Positions 43,811-52,712 of a stretch of DNA of 64,000 nucleotides are shown one piece after another. The DNA lies in NCBI RefSeq assembly GCF_001905665.1, contig NZ_LIVX01000005.1, forward strand, positions 520,134 to 584,133, in the 5' to 3' direction. A program made the translations under genes and the position numbers. The stretch is from Streptomyces sp. CB02261. GTDB lineage: Bacteria; Actinomycetota; Actinomycetes; Streptomycetales; Streptomycetaceae. Below the pieces are notes generated by a model. That model had not been told where the DNA came from, made no database searches, and saw only the letters and a program-made list of their open reading frames with translations. Every line of letters starts with the position of its first letter. Position 1 is the stretch's first letter.

Positions 43811-46800
43811 ATGAGCACCGGAATCGACCAGGACACGTACGCGGTGCTGCGCGACCGCCTCTCGGCGCAGGCGGCAGAGCTGGCCGGGCGTGCCGAGGCG
43901 CTCAACACCGCCCGCACCACCGCCTTCGGTTCCGGTGGGCTGTCTCTCACCGGCACCGCCAGCGTCCGCACCGAGGGCGCCGGGGTACTGCTGGACGTCG
44001 CCGCTGTCGGGGACGACGTCCTCTTGTTCGGCTCCCACCCGGCCTCCGCGCAGAGCGCCGAGCCGTCGGTCGCCGACGTCTTCACCCTCCACGACCGGGA
44101 CCTGAACCCGCTGTCCGAGGACGCGGTGCCCGGCCTCCTCGACGACCCCGGCTTCGTACGGGAGTTCTCGGCGCTGCACCGGTACTTCCGGGGCGCGCGC
44201 CTGCTCCGCCTGCGACGCGTGGAGAGCCGGCTCCTCGCCGTCTTCCGGACCGGGCAGAAGGCCGACGACATCCGCGTCCTGCGCTGGTCCGTCGGGCCGT
44301 CCGGCGAGACGCGGTTCCTCGACGCCCTGGGAGAACGCGACCACGTCTTCCCGCCCTCGCACGACGTCGACTGGGTGGACACGACCCGCGACGACCACGT
44401 CCAGGGCCGGCATCCGCACATCTCACTCGGCGGCCGCCTCTTCGTCTCCACGGTCGGCGGGGCGCTGACGCTCAAGACGGAGAACGACGCCGAGAGGGCC
44501 GAGGGCGTGTACGCCGAGCCGGTCGACGAGCCGCTCCAGGCACTGGCTGACGCCGAGGTCGCGTACGCGGTCGTAGGGGCCCTGACCCTGGTGCGTGTCC
44601 GCCCGTACAAAGAGGAGGTCGTCCGCCACCTCGTCTTCAACGCTCTCACCGGGAGCGTGGTCAGGCTCGACGGCATCGGTCAGTCGTGTATGCGGCTGCC
44701 CGAGGACGAGGGAATCGTCTTCCCCGGGGGCTACTGCCTCGCCTCCGGTGCGGTGAAGACCTTCGACACCGACACCTCGGACCTGGTCTTCGACCGGGCG
44801 ATCCGTTCGTCCGACGGCGAGAACCTCCTCTTCGCCTTCCACACCCGGCCGGAGCGCCGCGGTCTCCTCCTGCCGTACAACCTGATCCGCAAGGAGATCG
44901 CCCATCCGGTGTCCTGCCGCGGATACGCGCTGCTCGACGACGGGACGATGGTCGTGCTGCGCGACGAGACCGGAGAGCCCGGCCGGGTCCACCCCGTGCA
45001 GATCTGGCGGACCCCGTACGTCTCCGACACGCATGCGACCCCTGCCGTGGACGGTCCGCTGGCCCGCATCGGCAACGCGGATCTCGTCCGGGGGATCGCC
45101 GACTGCCTGACGATCGCCCGTCAGGCCACCGAGCTGACCCCCGCCGGCGAGGTCTACGAGGCCCTCGTCGCCGCCTGCGTGCGCGCGGGCGACGTCCACC
45201 ACTGGCTGGGCGACCCGGAGACCGGCGACCTGCGCACCCCACTGACCGAACTCCGGGCCACCGCAGCGCAAGTCCTCGACGAGTTCGAGACGGTGACCAC
45301 GCTCACCCGGCAGGCGGCGGAGGCTTTCGCGGACTCCGCTCAGCAGGTCGGCCGGCTGGTCCGGCGCATCCGGGGCGAGGCGCCCGCCACGGCCGAGGAG
45401 TGGATCTCCCGGATCACCGAGCTCCGCCGGGCGCAGGGCCACTTGGTGACCCTGAAGGACATGCGGTACGCCGACACGGACGGCATCGACACCCTCGCCG
45501 GGGACGTCGAGGCCGACATCGCCTCGGCTGCCCAGCGGGCCTTCGCCTTCCTCCGGCGGGAGGACGCCTTCACCAGCCACCACGCCGAGGCGGAACGGCT
45601 CGCGACCCAGGCCGGCGCCGTCACCACCGTGGCGGGCGCGGGCCCGGTCGCCGAACGGCTCGACACGCACACCGCCGGCCTGCGGACGCTCAGCGAGATC
45701 ATCGCCGGCCTCGACATCGGCGACGCCACCGTCCGCACCTCGATCCTGGAACGGATCGCCGACGTCCTGGGGGCGCTGAACCGCGCCCGGGCCCTCCTCG
45801 CCGCCCGCCGCGCCGAACTCCTCGACCAGGAGGGGCGGGCGGAGTTCGCCGCCGAGTTCGCCCTGCTCGGCCAGACCGCCACCGGCGCGCTGGCCGCCGC
45901 GGACACCCCCGACCGCTGCGAGGGCCAGCTCGGCCGGCTGCTGCTCCAGCTGGAGAACCTGGAGTCCCGCTTCGCCGAGCACGACGGCTTCCTCGGCGAG
46001 ATCGCCGACAAGCGCGCCGAGCTGTACGACGCGTTCGCCGCGCGCAGGCAGTCCCTCCAGGACGCCCGCGCCCGCCGCGCCGAGCGCCTCGCGGCATCGG
46101 CCGGCCGCGCCCTGGAAGCGGTCGCCCGGCGAGCCGGAACGCTGGCCGACCTGGACGAGGTGAACACGTACTTCGCCTCCGACCCCATGGTCGCCAAGAT
46201 CCGGCGCACCGGCGCCGAGCTGCGGGAACTCGGCGAGGAGGCACGGGCGGAGGAACTGGAGAGCCGCCTCGGCGCCGCCCGGCAGGAAGCAGGTCGCTCG
46301 CTGCGGGACCGCAGCGAGCTCTTCGCCGACGGCGGCGCCACGATCCGGCTCGGCCGGCACCGCTTCGCCCGCAACCGGCAGGCCCCCGAGCTGACCCTCG
46401 TACCGCACGAGGACACCCTCGCCCTCAGCCTGACCGGAACCGACTACCGCGTGCCCCTCACCGACCCGGACTTCGCCGAGACCCGCCCGTTCTGGGACCG
46501 GACCCTGCCCTCGGAGTCGCCCGACGTCTACCGGTCCGAATACCTCGCCGCGCGCCTCCTCGCCGAGCACGGCGCCGGCACACTGGCGGGGGAGGACCTG
46601 GCCGCGCTCGCGCGACGGGCCGCCGAGGCCGCGTACGACGAGGGGTACGAGCGCGGCGTCCACGACCACGACGCGGCGGCGATCCTGCAGGCCCTCCTCC
46701 GGCTCCACGCAAGCATCGGACTGCTCAGGTACCCGGCTCCGGCACGCGCGGCCGCCCAGATCTTCTGGGCCCACACCGCCACCGCCGAGGCCCGCGACCA

Positions 46801-48667
46801 GTGGACCCGCCGCGCCGACGCCCTGACCCGGGCCCGCGACCTGTTCGGCGCGGAGACGGCCGTCGACGGCCTGCGGGACGAGCTGGCCGAGGAGATCGGC
46901 GACCCGGCGGCCGCCGCTTACCTCGTCGAGGAACTCGCCACCGCGCCAACGGGCTTCGCCGTCTCGGACGCGGCACGGACCCTGCTCGACAAGTTCCGCC
47001 GCGCCGTCGGCACCTCCGCCTACGACGACGCCCTCGCCTCCCTCACCGGACCGCACGCGCGACGTCAGCTCGTCGAGGCCTGGCTCACCTCCTACGCGGC
47101 AGCGTCCGGGGAGCGGCTCGACGAGGGCGTCCTCGCCGAAGCCATAGCGGTCGAACTGTGCCCGGAGCTCGACCGCTACGAGATCGCCGCCCCCACCACC
47201 GAGACAGTCCCCGGGCTCCTGGGCAACCACCCCCGCCTGCGGGGGCGCGCCCTGGAGGTGCGACTCGACGAGTTCCTGGCCAGGACGCGGTACTTCGCCG
47301 CCACCGACGTGCCGGCCTTCCGCGCGTACCAGGAGCGCAGGGCTCGGCTCGTCGCCACCGAGCGCGACCGGCTCCGCCTTGACGAGTACCGGCCCCGGGT
47401 CATGTCGTCCTTCGTCCGCAACCGGCTCGTCGACGAGGTCTACCTCCCCCTCATCGGCGACAACCTTGCCAAACAGCTTGGCGCGGCCGGAGATGCCAGG
47501 AGGAGCGACTCCCAGGGCCTGCTGCTGCTCCTGTCCCCGCCCGGCTACGGCAAGACCACACTGATCGAGTACGTCGCCGAACGCCTCGGCCTGCTCCTCG
47601 TCAAGGTCGACGGACCCGCCCTCGGACACCGGACGACCTCCCTCGACCCCGCCGAGGCCCCCGACGCGACCGCCCGCCGGGAACTGGAGAAGATCGCCTT
47701 CGCCCTGGCAGCGGGCAGCAACGTCCTGCTGTACGTCGACGACATCCAGCACTGCTCGCCCGAGTTCCTGCAGAAGTTCATCCCGCTCTGCGACGCCACC
47801 CGAACCCTGAACGGCCACGACCTCCGCGGCAAGCGCTTCGCCGTCTGCATGGCCGGAAACCCCTGCACGGAGTCCGGGCAGGCCTTTCGTGTCCCGGACA
47901 TGCTCGCCAACCGGGCCGACGTGTGGAACCTCGGCGACGTCCTCACCGGCAAGGAGAAGGCCTTCGCATTCAGCTTCGTGGAGAACGCCCTCACGTCCCA
48001 CCCGGTCCTGGCGCCCCTAGCGGGCCGTGAACGCCCCGACCTGGAGCTGCTGACCCGGTTGGCGGCCGGCGACCCGACAGCGCGTCGTGACCGGCTCACC
48101 CACCCCTACGCCCCCGCCGAGCTCGACCAGGTCATCACCGTCCTCCGTCACCTCCTCAACGCCCGCGAGACCGTGCTCGCCGTCAACAAGGAGTACATCG
48201 CCTCGGCCGCCACCACCGACGAGGCCCGCACCGAGCCGCCCTTCCGGCTCCAGGGCTCGTACCGCACCATGAACAAGATCGCCGCCCGAATCTCACCCGC
48301 GATGAACGACGCCGAGCTCAGCGCGGTGATCGACGACCACTACACCGCCGAGGCCCAGACCCTCACCACCCAGGCCGAGGCCAACCTCCTCAAGCTCGCC
48401 GCGATCCGCGGCACCCTCACCCCGGCACAGACCGCCCGCTGGACCGAGATCACCGCCACCCACGCCCGTACCCGAGCCCTCGGAGGATCCGCAGACGACC
48501 CCGTGGCCCGGGCGGTCGCCGCACTCGGCCTGCTCGCCGACCGCATCACCGCCGTCGAGGCCGCGATCACCCGGGCGACGGACCCCCGCCACCTCCTCGC
48601 GCGCCCCGCCGGACGGCACGCGTCACACTCCGCCGACGTCACCGCTTCCGCCCACCGCCACAACTGA
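43811..48667 (+). CDS. giant AAA ATPase of the DUF3686 family
   Basis: The 1618-residue cytoplasmic protein has a beta-rich N-terminal region to about 440 (HDVDWVDTTRDDHVQGRHPH, LLLPYNLIRKEIAHPVSC). Helical and coiled-coil segments cover about 450-860. A C-terminal AAA domain has Walker A PPGYGKTTLIEYVAERLGL near 1243 and Walker B VLLYVDDIQHCSPEFLQKF near 1305. Late helices contain RLQGSYRTMNKIA. The family (DUF3686) is often labelled a DNA-repair ATPase on weak grounds. AAGGAG is nine bases before ATG 43811. Its constant company here is flotillin, so I infer a membrane-scaffold-linked remodelling ATPase. Confidence 0.85.
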   Translation: MSTGIDQDTYAVLRDRLSAQAAELAGRAEALNTARTTAFGSGGLSLTGTASVRTEGAGVLLDVAAVGDDVLLFGSHPASAQSAEPSVADVFTLHDRDLNPLSEDAVPGLLDDPGFVREFSALHRYFRGARLLRLRRVESRLLAVFRTGQKADDIRVLRWSVGPSGETRFLDALGERDHVFPPSHDVDWVDTTRDDHVQGRHPHISLGGRLFVSTVGGALTLKTENDAERAEGVYAEPVDEPLQALADAEVAYAVVGALTLVRVRPYKEEVVRHLVFNALTGSVVRLDGIGQSCMRLPEDEGIVFPGGYCLASGAVKTFDTDTSDLVFDRAIRSSDGENLLFAFHTRPERRGLLLPYNLIRKEIAHPVSCRGYALLDDGTMVVLRDETGEPGRVHPVQIWRTPYVSDTHATPAVDGPLARIGNADLVRGIADCLTIARQATELTPAGEVYEALVAACVRAGDVHHWLGDPETGDLRTPLTELRATAAQVLDEFETVTTLTRQAAEAFADSAQQVGRLVRRIRGEAPATAEEWISRITELRRAQGHLVTLKDMRYADTDGIDTLAGDVEADIASAAQRAFAFLRREDAFTSHHAEAERLATQAGAVTTVAGAGPVAERLDTHTAGLRTLSEIIAGLDIGDATVRTSILERIADVLGALNRARALLAARRAELLDQEGRAEFAAEFALLGQTATGALAAADTPDRCEGQLGRLLLQLENLESRFAEHDGFLGEIADKRAELYDAFAARRQSLQDARARRAERLAASAGRALEAVARRAGTLADLDEVNTYFASDPMVAKIRRTGAELRELGEEARAEELESRLGAARQEAGRSLRDRSELFADGGATIRLGRHRFARNRQAPELTLVPHEDTLALSLTGTDYRVPLTDPDFAETRPFWDRTLPSESPDVYRSEYLAARLLAEHGAGTLAGEDLAALARRAAEAAYDEGYERGVHDHDAAAILQALLRLHASIGLLRYPAPARAAAQIFWAHTATAEARDQWTRRADALTRARDLFGAETAVDGLRDELAEEIGDPAAAAYLVEELATAPTGFAVSDAARTLLDKFRRAVGTSAYDDALASLTGPHARRQLVEAWLTSYAAASGERLDEGVLAEAIAVELCPELDRYEIAAPTTETVPGLLGNHPRLRGRALEVRLDEFLARTRYFAATDVPAFRAYQERRARLVATERDRLRLDEYRPRVMSSFVRNRLVDEVYLPLIGDNLAKQLGAAGDARRSDSQGLLLLLSPPGYGKTTLIEYVAERLGLLLVKVDGPALGHRTTSLDPAEAPDATARRELEKIAFALAAGSNVLLYVDDIQHCSPEFLQKFIPLCDATRTLNGHDLRGKRFAVCMAGNPCTESGQAFRVPDMLANRADVWNLGDVLTGKEKAFAFSFVENALTSHPVLAPLAGRERPDLELLTRLAAGDPTARRDRLTHPYAPAELDQVITVLRHLLNARETVLAVNKEYIASAATTDEARTEPPFRLQGSYRTMNKIAARISPAMNDAELSAVIDDHYTAEAQTLTTQAEANLLKLAAIRGTLTPAQTARWTEITATHARTRALGGSADDPVARAVAALGLLADRITAVEAAITRATDPRHLLARPAGRHASHSADVTASAHRHN

Positions 48668-48688
48668 CGCAGGAAGGGCTGAGACAGC

Positions 48689-48919
48689 ATGGCCAAGCCC
48701 CTGTACGCGGCGATCGGAGAGCACCCGATCCTCTGCCTGATGTGCGGCAACGACACGTTCCGGAAGCGGGAGGTGCTGCTGAACAGCACGGGAATGGAGT
48801 TCTTCAACATGGCGTGGGCGAACGAGTCGGCGACCGGCCTGATCTGCTGGTCGTGTGGTCATGTGCACCCGTTCGTCAACCCCGCCCTCAGGACGTACCG
48901 ACAGAAGCGGGAGCACTGA
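48689..48919 (+). CDS. small zinc-ribbon protein
   Basis: The 76-residue protein has two CxxC pairs, CLMCGNDTF (residues 16-24) and CWSCGHVHPF (53-62), making a four-cysteine zinc ribbon. GMEFFNMAWANESATGLI lies between. AGGAAGG precedes the ATG. It starts 21 bases after the ATPase stop, so it is likely co-transcribed and may be an accessory or adaptor of the ATPase. Confidence 0.8.
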   Translation: MAKPLYAAIGEHPILCLMCGNDTFRKREVLLNSTGMEFFNMAWANESATGLICWSCGHVHPFVNPALRTYRQKREH

Positions 48920-49023
48920 GGCACGCCCGCCTGGGCGTGCTACCTCACAGAAAAGGGCATAACCGACAAAAGGTGCACTTTTTGTTCGGTCCTTCATGGA
49001 GTCGCACCTGCCGGGAGAGCGCC

Positions 49024-49455
49024 ATGGATCTATGGCTGGTCTGGTTGATCGCCGCAGGGGTGCTGGCGGTGGCGGAGATCCTCACCCTCACCGCCGCACT
49101 CGGGATCCTCGGCGTCGCCGCGGCGGTCACGGCGGGAACCGCCGCGCTGGGGCTCCCGCCACCCTTGCAGCTCGTCGTCTTCACCGCTCTGGCCGTGGTC
49201 AGCCTGTTGTTCGTGCGTCCCGTCGCCGTGCGCCAACTGCGGGGGCCACAGACCGAGCGGTTCGGCACGGACGCGCTGGTGGGCCGCTCCGCCCATGTCG
49301 TGTCAGAGGTGACGGGCCTGGGCGGCAGGGTCCGCATCGGTGGCGAGGAGTGGACGGCCCGCGCCTACGACGACACGCTGGTAATACCTCCGGGAGTGAC
49401 CGTCGACGTCATGGAGATCGACGGCGCCACCGCCGTCGTCTACCCCCGGGAGTGA
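49024..49455 (+). CDS. NfeD-family membrane protein
   Basis: The 143-residue protein has three helices (LWLVWLIAAGVLAVAEILTL, ILGVAAAVTAGTAALGLP, LQLVVFTALAVVSLLFVRPV) and a C-terminal OB-fold domain (about 82-143: GRSAHVVSEVTGLGGRVRIG, EEWTARAYDDTLVIPPGVTV). This is the classic short NfeD (class 1b) paired with band-7 proteins. It stops three bases before the SPFH gene, a tight operon. The family acts with stomatin-like partners in membrane protein quality control. Confidence 0.9.
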   Translation: MDLWLVWLIAAGVLAVAEILTLTAALGILGVAAAVTAGTAALGLPPPLQLVVFTALAVVSLLFVRPVAVRQLRGPQTERFGTDALVGRSAHVVSEVTGLGGRVRIGGEEWTARAYDDTLVIPPGVTVDVMEIDGATAVVYPRE

Positions 49456-49458
49456 GTC

Positions 49459-50517
49459 ATGGACGTGCCGGGACTGCTCATAGCCGGTCTGATCCTCGCG
49501 GCCCTCGCGGTGTTCACCGTCGTGCGGGCGGTACGCATCGTGCCGCAGGCTCGGGCCCGCAACGTCGAACGCCTCGGCCGCTACCGGCGCACCCTGAGGC
49601 CAGGGCTCAACCTGGTCATCCCCTACGTCGACCGCGTCTATCCGGTGATCGACCTTCGCGAACAGGTCGTCTCGTTCAGGCCGCAGCCGGTCATCACCGA
49701 GGACAACCTGGTCGTCGAGATCGACACCGTGCTGTACTTCCAGGTCACCGACCCGCGAGCGGCCGCCTACGAGATCGCCGACTTCCTCCAGGGCGTCGAA
49801 CAGCTCACCGTCACCACCCTGCGCAACGTCGTGGGCTCCATGGACCTGGAGAAGACCCTGACCTCCCGGGACACCATCAACAACCAGCTCCGCGGCGTGC
49901 TCGACGAGGCGACGGGCAAGTGGGGGCTGAGAGTCAACCGCGTGGAGATCAAGGCCATCGACCCTCCGCAGTCCATCAAGGACGCCATGGAGAAGCAGAT
50001 GCGCGCCGAGCGCGACAAGCGGGCGGCGATCCTGGGAGCGGAGGGGCAGCGCCAGTCGCAGATCCTGACCGCCGAAGGGGACAAGCAGGCCGCCGTGCTC
50101 CGGGCGGAAGGTAACCGCACCGCCGAGATCCTCAAGGCCGAGGGGCAGTCCCGGGCCGTCGACGAGGTCTTCCAGGCCGTGCACCGCAACGACCCCGACC
50201 CGGGGCTCCTCGCCTACCAGTACATGCAGATGCTGCCGCAGCTCGCCCAGGGCGCGGGCAGCACCTTCTGGGTGATCCCCAGCGAGGTCACCTCCGCCCT
50301 CCAGGGGGTGTCCCGCGCCTTCAACGAGGTGCTGCCCAAATCCCCGGCCACCCGGGAGACGTCCGCGGAGGACAGGGCCGCCGCCCAGGCGGCCGACGAC
50401 GCGGCGCAGGCGGCGGAAGCCGCCGCCGAGGCACTCGCCGACGCGGCCGAAGCCGACGCCGACACGCGCCCCTTCACCACCGGCCGTCAGGCACCGCGGG
50501 GCCCGGACGGCGGCTAA
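49459..50517 (+). CDS. stomatin/HflK-type SPFH (band-7) protein
   Basis: The 352-residue protein has an N-terminal helix (GLLIAGLILAALAVFTVVRA). Its band-7 domain has the slipin-like signatures RNVERLGRYRRTLRPGLN, VVEIDTVLYFQVTDPRAAAY, QLTVTTLRNVVGSMDLEKTL and RVEIKAIDPPQSIKDAMEKQ. A coiled coil and the Ala-rich tail (residues 305-340) end it. With the NfeD protein upstream it forms a membrane chaperone or microdomain complex. It is the third SPFH protein in 17 kb. Confidence 0.93.
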   Translation: MDVPGLLIAGLILAALAVFTVVRAVRIVPQARARNVERLGRYRRTLRPGLNLVIPYVDRVYPVIDLREQVVSFRPQPVITEDNLVVEIDTVLYFQVTDPRAAAYEIADFLQGVEQLTVTTLRNVVGSMDLEKTLTSRDTINNQLRGVLDEATGKWGLRVNRVEIKAIDPPQSIKDAMEKQMRAERDKRAAILGAEGQRQSQILTAEGDKQAAVLRAEGNRTAEILKAEGQSRAVDEVFQAVHRNDPDPGLLAYQYMQMLPQLAQGAGSTFWVIPSEVTSALQGVSRAFNEVLPKSPATRETSAEDRAAAQAADDAAQAAEAAAEALADAAEADADTRPFTTGRQAPRGPDGG

Positions 50518-50650
50518 GACAGCCGGTGTCGCTGCCGCCATCGCTGGCATCTCCCGTTGAGCGACCGACAGGAGTGTCCTGACGCGAGCTCCTGACCAGG
50601 GGGAATAAGTGCACGGTGAACGGATGGGCCTGTCCGAATAACGGTCACAT

Positions 50651-50682
50651 CACGGTTCCTGCGCTTTTCGCAGATCACCGTG
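50651..50682 (+). promoter_or_regulatory. two-tier stem-loop upstream of alanine symporter
   Basis: CACGGT (50651-50656) pairs with ACCGTG (50677-50682). Inside it CTGCG (50659-50663) pairs with CGCAG (50669-50673) around a CTTTT loop. It could terminate the band-7 transcript or act in the symporter leader. The rest of 50518-50934 holds no gene I recognise. Confidence 0.5.
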
Positions 50683-50688
50683 AGTGAA

Positions 50689-50702
50689 GTGACATGCGTC
50701 AC
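50689..50702. promoter_or_regulatory. candidate Crp-type operator
   Basis: GTGACATGCGTCAC is a dyad that fits the GTG-N6-GNCAC pattern I recall for Streptomyces Crp. It lies about 230 bases before the symporter start. By eye only. Confidence 0.4.
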
Positions 50703-50934
50703 GTGGCGGGGTCGGGTCGGCGTGTAGGAATGCGCAACTCCGCAGGTGGCACCACCCCTCGCCCGTCCTGCGGGATGCCGGGCACATCCCGGCAGTACGA
50801 CCGAGGTGATCACGCTCCGAGTCCACGGACGTCGATCTCTCGGCTCGCCGACCGGACAACGGCGTTCGCTCACAGACCGCACCCCCACTGGCGCTGCCTC
50901 CCGCGCGCCGGTCCTGCGCACTGAGGTCCCCACC

Positions 50935-52479
50935 GTGTCACTCGATTCCTTCACCCAGTCCGTCGACGAAGCCGTCAGCGGCTTTTTCGAGCCGATAGCC
51001 ACGTGGCTCGGCGAGATCGTCTTCTACGCCGTGCCCGTGGGCGGCACCCAGCTTCCGCTGATCGTGGCCTGGCTCGTCGTCGCCGGTCTGGTCTTCACCG
51101 GCTGGTTCGGTTTCGTCCAGCTGCGCAAGTTCCGGCTCGCCGTGGACGTGGTGCGCGGCAAGTACGACGAGAAGGGATCGGCCGGCGAGGTCAACCACTT
51201 CCAGGCGCTGACCGCCGCCGTCTCCGGCACGGTCGGCCTCGGCAACATCGCCGGTGTGGCCGTCGCGGTCTCCATCGGCGGCCCGGGCGCCACGTTCTGG
51301 ATGATCCTCTGTGGCCTGCTCGGCATGGCCACCAAGTTCGTCGAGGTCACGCTCGGTGTGAAGTACCGCGAGGTGCACGCCGACGGCACCGTCTCCGGCG
51401 GCCCCATGCACTACCTGCCCAAGGGCCTGGCCGAACGCTTCGGCAAGAACGGCAAGACCCTCGGCAAGGTCCTCGCCGTCCTCGCCTCCTTCATGATCCT
51501 GTTCTTCGGCCTCTTCGGCGGCAACCTCTTCCAGGTCAACCAGTCCTACGCGCAGCTCGTGTCCGTCACCGGCGGCGAAGACGGCGCCCTGGGCTCCTCC
51601 GCCGGCGCGCTGTTCTTCGGCATCCTGATCGCCGCCCTCGTCGGCATCGTGCTCCTCGGCGGCATCCGCTCCATCGCCTCCGTCACCAGCAAGCTGGTCC
51701 CCGCGATGGCCGGCATCTACATCGCCGCCTGCCTCGTCGTCATCGCCGTCAACGCCTCCGCCGTGCCCTCCGCGGTCTCCACGATCATCGAGGGCGCCTT
51801 CAACCCCGAGGGCGTCGCCGGCGGTGTCCTGGGTGCGCTGATCATCGGCTTCAAGCGGGCCGCGTTCTCCAATGAGGCCGGACTGGGCTCCGCCCCGATC
51901 GCCCACTCCGCGGTGAAGACCAAGCACCCCGCGAGCGAGGGCCTGGTCGCCCTCCTGGAGCCGTTCATCGACACGGTCGTCATCTGCACCATGACCGCCC
52001 TGACCATCGTCATCGCCAACCCCGCCAGCTACGTCGAGCTCCGCAACGGCGGCGAGTCCATCGGCGGCGTCACCATCACCTCCGACGCCTTCGGAACGGT
52101 CATGCCCTGGTTCCCTTACATCCTCACGATCGCGGTGATGCTGTTCGCGATCTCCACGGTGCTGACCTGGGGCTACTACTGCATGAAGGCCTGGACCCAC
52201 CTCTTCGGCCGCAGCAGGACCAGCGAGCTGACCTTCAAGGTCCTCTACACCCTCTTCGCGGTCGCGGGCTCCCTGCTCACCCTGCAGACGCTGATCGACA
52301 TGGCCGACGCGGTGCTCTTCATGCTCGCCGTCATCAACATCATCGGCCTCTACCTCCTCGCCCCCGTTGTCAAGCGCGAGCTGAACACCTTCCTCGCCTT
52401 CGTCAAGAAGCGGGACGCCGGCCTCGACACCGACGGCGAGACCGACCCCCACCAGGAGCCGGTGAAGACCACCGTCTGA
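50935..52479 (+). CDS. alanine:cation (Na+/H+) symporter, AGCS family
   Basis: The 514-residue membrane protein has about eleven helices. Family marks are ALTAAVSGTVGLGNIAGVAV, GGPGATFWMILCGLLGMATK, FVEVTLGVKYREV, KRAAFSNEAGLGSAPIAHSA and a late EPFIDTVVICTMTALTIV. AGCS proteins take up alanine or glycine with sodium or protons. GTG 50935 has GAGG eight bases upstream; the longer upstream frame is leader sequence. It is followed by a strong hairpin terminator and then nhaA, so sodium taken in by this symporter could be expelled by its neighbour. Confidence 0.95.
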   Translation: MSLDSFTQSVDEAVSGFFEPIATWLGEIVFYAVPVGGTQLPLIVAWLVVAGLVFTGWFGFVQLRKFRLAVDVVRGKYDEKGSAGEVNHFQALTAAVSGTVGLGNIAGVAVAVSIGGPGATFWMILCGLLGMATKFVEVTLGVKYREVHADGTVSGGPMHYLPKGLAERFGKNGKTLGKVLAVLASFMILFFGLFGGNLFQVNQSYAQLVSVTGGEDGALGSSAGALFFGILIAALVGIVLLGGIRSIASVTSKLVPAMAGIYIAACLVVIAVNASAVPSAVSTIIEGAFNPEGVAGGVLGALIIGFKRAAFSNEAGLGSAPIAHSAVKTKHPASEGLVALLEPFIDTVVICTMTALTIVIANPASYVELRNGGESIGGVTITSDAFGTVMPWFPYILTIAVMLFAISTVLTWGYYCMKAWTHLFGRSRTSELTFKVLYTLFAVAGSLLTLQTLIDMADAVLFMLAVINIIGLYLLAPVVKRELNTFLAFVKKRDAGLDTDGETDPHQEPVKTTV

Positions 52480-52504
52480 CCGCCCCCCCGGCTGCCCGGC
52501 TCCC

Positions 52505-52553
52505 GAAGGGCCCTGCTTCTCACCTCGCGCCTTGGTGAGAAGCAGGGCCCTTC
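52505..52553 (+). terminator. strong hairpin terminator
   Basis: Two 20-base arms (52505-52524 and 52534-52553) are exact reverse complements around a 9-base loop; the left arm begins GAAGGGCCCTGC. It lies 25 bases after the symporter stop. The T-run is absent, as is common in Streptomyces. Confidence 0.85.
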
Positions 52554-52627
52554 ACCCCGTCTCGACAACTGAGAGACGCCCTGGCGAGGCCCCGCAGCGC
52601 CCGATAGGGTGTGAAGAACGCGTCAAT

Positions 52628-52690
52628 GCGATGCGCTGGTGTGCCGGGAAGTCTGGTCGGCGTCGAGGGGCCCTGTGCCCAACCGTCAAC
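52628..52690 (+). promoter_or_regulatory. candidate riboswitch, copy B (upstream of nhaA)
   Basis: The core GCCGGGAAGTCTGGTCGGC (52643-52661) and second block AGGGGCCCTGTGCCC (52666-52680) are both identical to copy A, with the same 4-base spacing. It lies 32 bases before ATG 52713, with GGAGG at the end of the leader. Position directly before nhaA agrees with the nhaA-I riboswitch class, reported to sense lithium; I rely on memory for the consensus. Confidence 0.7.
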
Positions 52691-52712
52691 CCACCCCGGA
52701 GGCCACCCCCTC

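Noticed and set aside
44423..48001. A minus-strand open frame of nearly 1200 codons opposite the AAA ATPase gene
   Set aside because: It mirrors the codon periodicity of the ATPase gene, has no domain and a low-complexity Gly/Val/Leu/Arg composition. GC-rich genes routinely leave such open antisense frames.
48950..48985. AT-richer patch upstream of the NfeD gene (AAAAGG, TTTTTG)
   Set aside because: Possibly a promoter, but no spacing of recognisable -35/-10 boxes could be defended.
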